From the NCBI GenBank assembly GCA_000969725.1, contig JXSR01S027721.1: a DNA stretch of 27,355 bases; one strand, 5' to 3'. This DNA comes from Ophiothrix spiculata. Its lineage: Eukaryota; Echinodermata; Ophiuroidea; Amphilepidida; Ophiotrichidae. Positions 1 through 9,690 of the stretch are shown here, piece by piece. Position 1 is the first letter of the stretch, and the number at the start of each line of letters is the position of its first letter. Both the position numbers and the translations under genes were made by a program. Under the pieces are notes generated by a model. It did not search any database. It was not told the origin of the DNA and worked only from the letters and a program-made list of their open reading frames with translations.

Positions 1-660
1 TTGATTTACGCGGAGTCATTTGGCGGTTATTACAAAGAAAATCCAAATCCACGTGTCACGGTGAATACAGTGTCAGTCATGTTTACAATGTTTTCTAAAC
101 AAATTTGACTACAACGGAATTTTTCTTTTGCCAAATATGAAAAATATTCAAGATAAAAGGCAGAAAACACTTTTATTCCACATGTTCCAAGCACTTCTAC
201 TTTTCACCACTCGTTAAAGTCAAACTACTTAAAAGTGTGTTTCCTCTGACATACAAGTAAATATATATACACAATCCAACTTAACTGCTAGATTTGAAAA
301 GCCCTCACAGATATCCCACGAGCTTAGTATATCCATAGTAGTCAACTGATGAATCACGTTTGCTTATTTTCTTTTCGGGATATCGTTACTCGAATACATG
401 TGGAAGTGTTTTTATTACAAGAAACGAACATACAACTATTTAATTGTTACGAACATGTTTTTTCCTATTCCTAAAGCAGTACATTTTTGATATTCTCCTG
501 ATTGACGTATATCATGTATATAAAGGCTTCAATATTGAAATGCTTGACTAACTAAAATAGGAATGAATTCTGAAAAGCTATCGACATTACATTTCTGCAT
601 TACGTATATATGTTGAGTGTATTGGAAAACGGAAAACTACGTATAAAGGAAGAGGTTAAC
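1..660. repeat. Diverged direct repeat L, copy 1
   Basis: This stretch opens with GATTTACGCGGAGTCATT, which recurs near 2758, and further matches follow in the same order. These include 'aaatccacg..acggtgaa' (near 50 and 3100), 'agcacttctac' followed by 'caccactcg' (near 190 and 3235), and 'gatgaatcacgttt' (near 349, against 'gatgaaccacgttt' near 3587). The copy is ungapped by the element found in copy 2. I see no coding frame. The repeat probably extends left of the window because the match begins at base 1. The family is unknown and identity is moderate, so it is an old duplication. Confidence 0.6.
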
Positions 661-1311
661 AAAAAGAAAATGTGACAAAACATTTGTTTGTTAGAATTTA
701 ATGGTTTTATTATTTATAATTATAATCTAGATATTTATGCTCTTTTGCACTCCCTTCTTTCTAACCTCTGACTGCAGTGATCTCTTTGATATATACAATT
801 CCTGATGGCTTGAGACTGCACATTGTAATTGGTTCATAAGAAGTGACCTGAATTTCTAAGACTAATACAGCACAGACCAGACCAGTAATACATTATAATT
901 TCCAATTACAAATTGGTGTGTAAATGTGATTGATATTGTACTTGCCCATGACATTTAACGCTAATCAGAAATCTAACATCATCATCAGTGGTGATTTATG
1001 GATCAAAGTCAATATCGCTAGCAATAAATTACAAGCCATGCCAATAACACCATTGTTACATTTATATTTTGTATATGGACTTTCAAATGGACCAGTGTTG
1101 ACGCTGCGTGTCATGAAATAATGGTAATTTGTAGACGCAATATCTGACCCGAGATAAATATTTTAGGATAAAATTAATGTTGAGGGGAAGAGCTTTGTTA
1201 CGAATTTGATATCGTTGTCAATTAGAAAACTCATGTGAGGGAACAATAATTTTGATCTGATAGATCTATCACAATTGTTTTATAAAACTTACATAACTTG
1301 GGTATATTTGT
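661..1311. other. No gene seen
   Basis: AT-rich sequence. The 63-codon frame at 930-1121 has no recognisable domain and no paralog here to test it. Nothing else is recognised. Confidence 0.5.
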
Positions 1312-1605
1312 TATATGTGACTGTCCATTTCAAACGCCGTAAATGCAGCAAACTTCATTTTCCGCTACAGGTACAAATACGTGTCAATTTTGTAATTTGC
1401 CGATTTTTTTTGACAGATTCACAATCCTTGTGCTAACTTTAAAACACCAGCAAAGTTTCATTTCAAGAATATAATCGGAAATATGAAATATTGAGGGCAA
1501 TCAACAGAAATAGGTCTGATTAGGTGTCATTTAAATCTTTGTAGCATGGTATAAAATGAAAAAGGCTGCATTTACGGCTGGTTTGGGATAGACGGTCACA
1601 TATAT
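1312..1605. mobile_element. Inverted-repeat element (MITE), ~294 bp
   Basis: The left end reads TATATGTGACTGTCCATT.. then CCGTAAATGCAGC. The reverse complement of the right end (1558-1605) reads TATATGTGACCGTCTATC.. then CCGTAAATGCAGC. The two ~40-bp arms match at most positions, with one 2-bp gap. The interior (1352-1557) is AT-rich with no open frame. Both ends lie in TA-rich flanks, which would suit a TA-duplicating (Tc1/mariner-type) superfamily, but the exact edge is ambiguous. The arms are seen directly; the superfamily is inference. Confidence 0.7.
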
Positions 1606-2254
1606 ATCCGATGTCAACGTCAATCGTATTCTTTATCAATCAATGTTAATAAAGCCACAGTATTAAATAAATAAAAATTTAGCAGTCTAAATCAATTTTT
1701 TTTTATCTCCAGAGGATTTCATGTAATTTACATTGCAGCAAAGATATATTGCGATAAATTACTTATTTATCCAAATGTCAATGAATATCATATTTTATTT
1801 CCATCAAAATTTCCTGGAAAATTACTTTTGAATTTTAGAATTGCATGATATTTTTATAATTTGATATCACTAGGGACCTGCTGGGACCTTTTATGATGAT
1901 TTATTTAGCGAGAAGTATATGATTTAAAGCTTATTTCTTTATATATTCAATGTCATCGTTAATGATATTTGATACTAATCAAACTAACATTCACCACGAT
2001 TGTCAAAAATGAGTGTAGAATAACCAAATAGTATTCCTGATTAACAAATTCCATTAACAAGGATATTTTTCATGGTTGTTACATTAGATGTTTATTCATG
2101 TACATACAGCTGTATTCTAGAAAATTATTGACAAAACCACAGTATTTGCAATTCAAGATGCAAACATAAACTTTATCAAAATTGTATAAAACTAGGTAAT
2201 TATAATTTCCATTTATAGGGGTGTCTACTTCAAGACTCCCATATTAATTGTATG
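1606..2254. other. No gene seen
   Basis: AT-rich unique-looking sequence. I found no long frame, RNA gene or clear repeat. Confidence 0.45.
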
Positions 2255-2349
2255 TATAATATGTGTCCCGCCGCATCAGATATGCTACAAGGAGCAACAT
2301 GTACAAGCCGAAAACTGCACCCTTTTGCCGCGGCGGTCCACATATTATA
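2255..2349. mobile_element. Very short inverted-repeat element, ~95 bp
   Basis: TATAATATGTGTCCCGCCGC at the left is matched by the reverse complement of the right end, TATAATATGTGGACCGCCGC, at 18 of 20 positions. The interior is markedly GC-richer than its surroundings (GCCGC and CGGCGG boxes). That contrast and the terminal symmetry suggest a tiny non-autonomous transposon or a stem-loop remnant. No duplicated copy here gives an empty site. Confidence 0.55.
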
Positions 2350-2754
2350 AAAAATAATATAAATGTATTTTTGTGTCTAAATTAATAACATGTTTTAATG
2401 AATAGTTTGAACATTAGCTTTACCCATATCACAGATATCAGTCATTATGATTTAGACTGTCAGTTATTGATACCAATGTATTTCGTAAAAATACAAATCA
2501 AATTTCACGCAATAGATAAAGACATCAACATAATTTGCAATTTTGAGCAATTGATACTGACACCGTTGTCAACAGCATCAAGGATTCATACCCTGTGCTT
2601 GTGATTACATCCTACACGTGGCTTTGACATCTCGCGTACCTCGTGTTTCTCATGTTTAAGTGACTGGTTATTCCAATTTGGATTGAAATCAAATGTATTG
2701 AACTTGAAGTCTTAGATTACATAATGCGTGCTGCGTGTGTTTGAGTACAGTAAT
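2350..2754. other. No gene seen
   Basis: The 68-codon frame at 2398-2604 is low-complexity in composition and has no recognisable motif. I treat it as chance. Confidence 0.45.
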
Positions 2755-3900
2755 TTTGATTTACGCGGAGTCATTGGGCGAAAATGTAATAAATTAATCA
2801 TTAGGCCAAAAAAAAATTGTTGTGTTGCCCTCAGCTACCGACCCTATTCAAAAATTTAAAAAAAATAGGGTCAGGAAAGCACCCAATTTGGCTCAGATTG
2901 GGTGTTTTTTGAGAAAATATTTTGAAAATAGTGGATAGTGGTTTTTTTAAATTATTTAAAAGAATATATTTTCCGACCAACCGACTCACTTTTTCCGAAA
3001 TTCCACTTGAGGGAAACACAACCATTATTTTTCTTGGCCTTTAATATGTGGACACAAAATGATTGCTAGAACCAACTAAGTTTATGCCAAAGATAATCCA
3101 AATCCACGAGTTACGGTGAACACACTGTTATATTTACAATATTTACAAACATATTTGGCTAAAACTTGACTATTTCTTGCCTAATATGAAAAATATGGGG
3201 CCTACAAGATGAGAAACAACACTACTTAATGTCAAGCACTTCTACTACTCACCACTCGGTAAAGTCAAAAATTATGCTTAAAAGCGTAATTCCGTTGATA
3301 ACCCAGTAAATGTATATATATCCACAATCCTTGAATTGATTCACAATAATAAAGCACTCACAGGATATCCGCAGAGCACAATCTGATGAATTATGTACAG
3401 CACAGAATAATACATACAATCACTTCACAGATTTTGTATCTGAGATTGGTCAAGAGATCTTCGTCCTAAGCATAAAATATCGCAACACTCGCGAGATTTA
3501 TCATAAATTTGATTATACCGTTTGTCAAATATCACTGTCTTTTGAACAAACGAATTACATTGGTGGTATATCAATAGCTGTCAAGTGATGAACCACGTTT
3601 ACTACTAGCTCTGTGCTCGTACATGTGAAAGTGTTTTTATTTTAAGTAACAAACATACAGGTATTTCATTCTAAAGCATAATGCAATTCCCTAAAGAAGT
3701 GACAGTGTAGTGTATCATTGTTCGCTAGATCGACGTTATAATGACATTTCTATCAAGGCTGCAATATTATAACGTTGAATTTATATCGACTTAGAGAAAT
3801 TGCAATAGGGAGATTAGAGTAGGAATTCTAAAGGCAAAAGCATTGCGTTCGTTGCAGTATTGGTGACATATTGCTGGGAATAGAAACACTGACCCACTAC
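2755..3900. repeat. Diverged direct repeat L, copy 2
   Basis: Second copy of the repeat at 1-660, same orientation. It is longer for two reasons. A 238-bp inverted-repeat element sits at 2803-3040. About 170 bp around 3380-3560 has no counterpart in copy 1. The right edge is soft: shared words ('aaggct.caatatt', 'aggaattct') become sparse after about 3840. Confidence 0.55.
2803..3040. mobile_element. Inverted-repeat element (MITE), 238 bp, inside repeat L
   Basis: The left terminus AGGCCAAAAAAAAATTG.. continues to TTGTGTTGCCCTC. The right terminus reads as its imperfect reverse complement, GAGGGAAACACAACC.. to CTTGGCCT. The ~30-bp arms contain a few mismatches and a small gap. The interior holds two shorter inverted pairs (CCCAATTTGG/CAGATTGGGT and CCCTATT/AATAGGG). 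The minus-strand 64-codon frame at 2831-3025 is this element read through and I do not call it a gene. The target duplication is not resolved. Confidence 0.7.
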
Positions 3901-4304
3901 GTTCACTATAAAACAGACTGCAATTAAATATATACCTTCAAAAGAGCGCCACTTGCGAAAAGGTTGTTGCAAATAATTTTGTAAAGCTTGATTCTATGTG
4001 TTTACAATATAAATGATTTTGCTTCCCCTCTTAATCTATTTTTCACATCAAGAATGCTGTGAAAGATAAGAATAGTTTTGAAAGCAAAATTTGAATGCAT
4101 GCAATGTATCATTATCAACTGTCAACAACGATATTAAATACAGTGATATTCCAAATAAATACAATTTTCTGCCGACAACATGCTCATAATTCTTAACATT
4201 TCTTTCAATTTTGACACATAAACCAGTTTTTGCATTTCAAAACAAGACACACTACGTTACTACGTACAGTGGAAGGGGTGAATAATTGGGAATGTTTTTG
4301 TTTT
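3901..4304. other. No gene seen
   Basis: AT-rich sequence between repeat L and the first core module. I found no open frame or repeat. Confidence 0.4.
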
Positions 4305-5387
4305 TATGAAGAATGTCATGATTGTATATATTAGGGGTAACCTAATTATACATGTCTACAATAATAACAGGAATATAACAACATCCCTTTATAATAAAAA
4401 AATAATGCTTTATTTTCAGTTAAAGTAAAAATAAAATTTTAGAGCAAAGTATGGTTGTAACAGTAAAATTTTAATTGATTACAGAGCTTCGGAAATTTAC
4501 ATAGTTAACAAATATCCTTCATTATTGCTTATAAGGTATACTAGCTCACGGTAGGCTTGTACTACGGCCGTCTATATATTTTGTATGTGTCTGAGATTTC
4601 ATTAACTTGTATTTTGTGCTAGGTAATGATTGATGCGGAGTAGCACTCTTTGTAATTTAGCTCGAGTATTTCCAAATGAATGAAATGTCTGAAGATTTAT
4701 TAGCCAAGTTACTGCTAGAGGGACTGGGAGCCATACACGAAACAGAGAAATCCTTCCCTCTATCATCATACAAAATGGCATGCTAACGTACAGACTGTAT
4801 AACTTTTCTAAAAAAAACCCCATAAAGTGGCACAAACTGGATTTTGGGGTTCCGTAGTAAAGTGGAGTTAGTTATCTCGGATTGACAAGAGCAAATGAGA
4901 TGAAACAAATAGTACTGGAAAGATTGGTCTTTAATATGGTGCCCCATACGACTTACATGTACGTACTTATGATGAGATATAATATTGAAAACAAGTTGTT
5001 CTACACTGTTAAAAAAGTTGTGTTAAAAAGGGAACATGGTTAACAGGTTGGGTTAAATTTTGCACAATGTTGGGTAAAGTGTGACACAATGTTGGGTAAA
5101 ACGTGCACCATTACCCAACATTGTGTCAAATTGGTCCCAACATTGTGCAAAATTTAACCCAACCTGTTAACCATGTTCCCTTTTTAACACAACTTTTTTA
5201 ACAGTGTAATGTTCAAGATCATTGTATATATATTCCATTCACAATTATTCTAAAAATACATAGTAAAAACTAATCTTTCCACTGATGTTTTCAAAGCACT
5301 GTTCATACCTCAGTACCCAAGTTTTCAAAAGTACAAAAAGGTGTTGCTCTCTAAATCATTTTCAAGTTGGTGAATCAAATGGGAGTT
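4305..5387. repeat. Core module, copy 1
   Basis: Starts near ATGAAGAATGTCATGATTGT and carries the marker words shared by all copies: CTCACGGTAGGC, TGATGCGGAGTAGCACT, TAATTTAGCTCGAG and GCCAAGTTACTG. It runs on to 'ccaagttttcaaaagtac' just before the next module start. It most resembles the 3' half of copy 5 (26526-26908), including the rare stretch 'cttacatgtacgtacttatgatgag'. A 203-bp hairpin element interrupts it at 5004-5206. No frame is kept between copies. Confidence 0.8.
5002..5208. mobile_element. 203-bp hairpin MITE with TA target duplication
   Basis: The element spans 5004-5206, from CACTGTTAAAAAAGTTGTG to its reverse complement. It is flanked by TA at 5002-5003 and 5207-5208. The outer 71 bp of each arm are perfect inverted repeats; a 7-bp mismatch block follows, then another ~18 bp pairs, leaving a loop of only about 10 bp. 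The word ACAATGTTGGG occurs twice in each arm. Copy 5 (around 26731-26750) has the empty site GTTGTTC-TA-ATGTTC, which matches excision of the element plus one TA. A TA duplication suits Tc1/mariner-type mobilisation; it has no transposase of its own. Confidence 0.93.
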
Positions 5388-6790
5388 TTTGTGGATAATG
5401 GAGAGGTTTCGTAATATGCAGAAGTCAGGGAAAAAAGTGCACTCACTTTCGCTACATAATTGGCATTAAAACAGTTCACTGCTACAACATTCAGCAAACT
5501 ATTGACTGTAAGAGTGCAAATATCGACCTTTTTTCTAAATTTCACGTTTGCAATCTCGCGAGTCTGCTTGCACGTCTTTGGTATTCTCTTCTGATAGCTT
5601 TCAATATAAAAGTAGTATAGAATTTAAAGAGAACAAGTATTTTCAATGAAGAATGTCATGATTGTATATTAGGGGTAAAATAATTATACAGAAATAACAC
5701 GGATATAACAACATCTTTTATTGACAATTAAAAAATAATGCTTTATTCTCAGTTAAAGTAAAAATAACATTTTAGAGCAGAGTATGGTTTGATATTGTAA
5801 CAGTAAAATTTTAATTGATTACATAGCTTCAGAATTTTAGCTAACAAATATCCTTCATTATTTCTCATAAGGTATTCTACCTCACGGTAGGCTAGTACTA
5901 CGGCCGTCTATATATATTGTATGTGTCTGAGATTTGATTAACTTGTATTTTGTACAAGGTAATGATTGATGCGGAGTAGCACTGCTTGTAATTTAGCTCG
6001 AGGATTTCCATATGAATAAAATGTCTGAAGATGTTTTAGCCAAGTTACTGCTAGAGGGACTTGGACCCGTACAAGAAACAGAGAAATCCTTCACTCTAAT
6101 TATCAACTTGCTATCTCCGGGTAGACAAAAGCAAATGAGATGAAAAAAAGTATTGGAAACCTTGGTCTTTTTTCTTTTTTTGAGATAAGCTGTATAATGT
6201 TCGCTGTGATTAGGTGCCGGATACATTAATTCCAGACATTTGTGCCTCTTTTCGTTGTATGTCCTTAGAGATAGGATTGCAGTAAATTCATTCAGTTCAC
6301 GCAGTTTGGTGCCTTTTTATAGTGCAGATGTCCACAGAGATTGCACGCCAGGATATGCATTCCAGGCGCGCAAATTGGTACCTCTTTACGATCTATGTCT
6401 ATGGAGATTTGATGTCAGGTTTTTCAACAGCCGGGAATCCCAGACAGACATTTCAGCGTTTTGTTTAGTACCTTTTCTTGAGCTCACAAGAATATAAACG
6501 AGAACTTGTTAAGATATGGGGTGTTAATCCAAACTACTTAAGACTATCATAAACCTGAAGGTGTTAAGCTTTGATAGTGTTTGTCCAAATAGGTTGGTCC
6601 GTAAGGGAAAGATATTATCAGTCCATAAATGAACGAGGGTTGTTCAATACGTTCGTGGCCTAACGTAGAAATAAACAAGTTATACAATTTTTATTAAAAT
6701 ATTATATCAATAACGTAATTGATGAAAATTCGAAAAGAGTCTAGTAATTATCTCACATTTAAATATGCAGGTTTCTTAAGTTTCAAATTA
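5388..6790. repeat. Core module, copy 2 (start of block A proper)
   Basis: Begins with TTTGTGGATAAT and 'aggtttcgtaatatgcagaag'. It passes the shared markers near 5880-6070 and ends after 'ttaagctttgatagtgtttg' and 'aggttggtccgta' (6565-6605). It lines up with 16998-18470, 24675-26150 and, for its first part, 26909-27355. The segment at 6215-6490 is a decayed tandem repeat (listed separately). Short plus- and minus-strand frames here (5993-6226, 6240-6497) are not kept in copy 3. Confidence 0.8.
6215..6490. repeat. Degenerate ~70-bp tandem repeat inside the core module
   Basis: Successive segments each start with a GTGCC or GTACC box followed by a T-rich word and 'tatgtc..gagat'. They start near 6213 (gtgccggatac), 6242 (gtgcctctttt), 6310 (gtgcctttttat), 6379 (gtacctctttac) and 6470 (gtaccttttct), at spacings of about 30 to 90 bp. 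The same array is present in copies 3 and 4 (17887-18165, 25620-25890). An 85-codon frame covers it and translates to repeated L-V-P-F/L boxes. In copy 3 that frame meets a TGA, so I read it as a repeat, not a gene. Confidence 0.6.
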
Positions 6791-6848
6791 ATATCAGAAT
6801 AGCCATCATTTGTTCAAAATCTTTCAGAACACCCCTCCTCTTGCTATG

Positions 6849-7092
6849 TTCAAAATAGTAGCCCGATTTCGCTGATACTGTATTATCCACAAAGCCCTAG
6901 TTCAAATAGTCAAAATAGTAGCCCGATTTCGCTGATCCTGCATTATCCACAAAGCCTTAGTTCAAATACGTCAAAAAAGAGCCCGATTTCGCTGATACTA
7001 TATTATCCACAAAGCCATAGTCCAAATACGTCAAAATAGTAGCCCGATTTTGCTGATACTATATTATTCACAAAGCCTTAGTCCAAAAACCC
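6849..7092. repeat. 60-bp tandem repeat, four units
   Basis: Four units of almost exactly 60 bp follow the pattern CAAAATAGTAGCCCGATTTC, GCTGATACTGTATTATCCAC, AAAGCCTTAGTTCAAATA. Units differ by a few substitutions and one or two single-base length changes. The corresponding place in block B (18527-18595) has one unit only, so the array was expanded in block A or contracted in block B. There are no spacers of unrelated sequence, so it is not a CRISPR array. Confidence 0.9.
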
Positions 7093-7175
7093 ACGTCCTC
7101 TGGTGTTACAGCAACCTCGACTGTAACACCACTGAAGACGTGGGTTCGCAATTCGGGCCTAGCGCGCGCTTTGTG
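7090..7175 (+). other. tRNA-like / SINE-head remnant with a strong hairpin
   Basis: CCCACGTC..TGGTGTTACAG pairs with CTGTAACACCA..GACGTGGG around a 9-nt loop (7090-7143). GTGGGTTCGCAATTCGGG follows and resembles a pol III B box (GGTTCGANNCC). Block B has the aligned sequence at 18640-18690 with a better T-arm-like CGCGGGTTCGCGACTCGG but without this hairpin. The likely origin is a tRNA-derived SINE fragment. It is too degenerate to call a tRNA gene. Confidence 0.45.
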
Positions 7176-9690
7176 ATCTTTTTTGTGTGTCTTTCTCCTC
7201 CACATACTGATGTGTTTATACTTGGTTTATTTTCCCCTTCCGGTGAAAACGCTAAAAACTGTTAGAACTGTTAGGATGAAGTATTCTGTATGAAGGAATA
7301 ACTTTTTTTATCAGTGTTGACACATTACCTTTGTTGAGTGCGTTAAAGTATTGGAAAAGGAAGAGGTTCAACACCAGGGTGGCTGCATGTCAGTTAGCGT
7401 TGTTTAAATTCAGCCATTTCTTCTATATATTTTGAAGGTAAAATATCAACTGTCAGAGACCTGACTGGCAAGTTTTGATTATACAAACGAGGGTAGGTGT
7501 AAATTTGAAACGTGTTATAAATTCATCAATTAACTTGAGATCAGATTTATGTAGAGTCCTCTTCCCTAGAAAAGTGGCGCAATATCAATTTCTTTGATGA
7601 ATTAAATATATCTCTAGACAAAAACAAGTTTTTAAAACTCGTAATTGATCCTTTGTGTTGATTGAAAATTATATCAAACCTTTCTTTCATTCTTGCCAAC
7701 GAGAATAGTTTTCAAACTTGCACTTTCTTTTAGAAGCAAGCTGTCTATTATCAAAAAATAAATCCTGTATTCCCTTTATTTTGATTAAAATAAAAAATCA
7801 TTTTGTTCTTGAATTTGATGATGAATGGATTATTCACACCTAAATAATAGCGACAATCTTTGATGTACATTTCTGTTCCTCCTAAAAACCTTAATACTGT
7901 CTTTGAATTTGAAAACTGCTATAAGCGAAATACACTTCCTATTAAGCGAGACTCTTTCTTACTTTGGTTTAGAATACGTCGATATTTTCTCACAGTCAAT
8001 AGCTTGATAAATGTTGTGGCAGCAAACTGTTTTATTGCTTCTTCCTGTAACATAAATGAGCGCACTTTCTACTTGACATCTAAATTACCTCTCACTTTAT
8101 TTTTTTCACCTAACCTTAGCTGTACTGTGGGTGTTTTACGTATTTAAAGAGAAGAACACATTATTGTACTTTCAAATGCTGCTTTAATCAAATACGTTAA
8201 GTGTTTTAGAAAAACATCATTAAACGTTACAGGACTGATGTATTCTAAAAAAAATATTGTTATAGTCGGATTTTACACCCAAATCGCCAAAATCATATTT
8301 AAAATGATAGATAAATAATTACTGTACCCTGAAGATATACCCGAAATTCAATGGTGATACTTTATACGGCTTGTTCATTTTGTCATTTTTCAAACACGTT
8401 ACCTGTTGACCAAAAAAACGTTCTGTTATCTTTTCCGTTCGAAAAATGCCGACGTCAGGTTTTTGAATGCGTTTTTAAAACACAAACTCAATTAATTGAT
8501 TAAATAGATAAACAAACAAATAAATCCTTACTCATCCATTACACGGTAACTGTTCAGTCGAATTTCAATTTTAAGACGATTACGTATTTTGATCAAAATA
8601 AATGGTTCCTTTTAATTACCTGCATCTTAATGATATAATCATATAAAAGGTTAGTTTGTCTTCAAACATTCTGATTTTATATAAAGCAATAAAAATCTTC
8701 AAAATGGTGGCGTTTCACTCGATATTAGCGAATTTGAATTTCGGATGTAATTGGACCTTCAAATGGTTTTTCAAGGGTTACTATACTGAAAACTTTGACA
8801 TTATAATAAACAATGAACAATAATATGATATTGGTAAGACGGATGATAGTTCACTTATTCTGAATGTTCTAAAATACGATTCGGTACTATTTTCTGTTAT
8901 AGTTCTATATTCATGTTCCTGTGTCACTAACGCAGACACTCACTTCAGGCATACTATGTACATCCAAAGAAATATTAACTATGAAATTGTCATACACCTT
9001 ATGTTATTTTAGCAAGATAATGAGCAGCTAATATCTTTTCTCATCAATATATCGTGTCCTCATCAAATCAAATCGACTTTTTCCATATCCTGTTGGTATG
9101 TAATAAATACGAAGCACTACAAACACTTCTACAATAACGTCAGTACAGCTTTCCTACAGGGGAAACAGAAAGAATGTTTTTTTGTTCTTGCCAATAGGTA
9201 AACGTGTTTGAAAGCTGGCAAAAAGAACAGGCGTGTATGAAACAACATAGTTAGAAATTAATGAGCTCCTTGGGCTTAGATTACAAAGCCAACGATTCTT
9301 TTATTGGGAGGATTTGATAATGAATCGAAAGTTCTAGCCAAAAATGCCGTTTGTGATATCACAACAGTAACAGTGCAAGATTTATTTGACGTCCAATGCT
9401 GCAGTAGATACAACTAAAACAATTTCGATATACGTATATTCGCACAATATATAACGTAGTCATATATTAATAATGAAAACGGCTAAATGACAATTACTGA
9501 CTGTACTGGAGTGGTTCAATTTAAAAACTTGAACTCATGAAATGCTATGGCCGTAACGTTTGATCCGTAAATTAGAAGTATTGTTTTACTTATTTCAGTC
9601 GAAAGTATATATTGCCACTTTAAAAGTGCAGGTTTTAAGCCACTTTTGAAATATACAATGAATTGGACAATGCATTTTGAACTATATATA
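7176..9690. repeat. Block A body, colinear with block B
   Basis: From 'gccggtgaaaacgctaaaaactg'-like sequence near 7240 through 'ttgtgttgattgaaaat' (7655), 'acgtcgatattttctcac' (7975), 'tgatcaaaataaatgg' (8591) and 'tgacgtccaatgctgcag' (9388), this stretch follows block B at 18945-23116 in order. Block B carries four insertions that block A lacks (18760-18929, 20315-20633, 20838-21355, 21519-22403). The 95-codon frame at 7860-8147 is not open in block B, where several short indels fall (19577 onward). It is therefore not a gene. The stretch is non-coding. Confidence 0.8.

Noticed and set aside
6849-7092. CRISPR array
   Set aside because: Units are contiguous 60-bp copies without unique spacers, and the DNA is of animal type.
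7860-8147. 95-codon frame as a conserved gene
   Set aside because: The block B counterpart (from 19577) has several short indels that would shift the frame.
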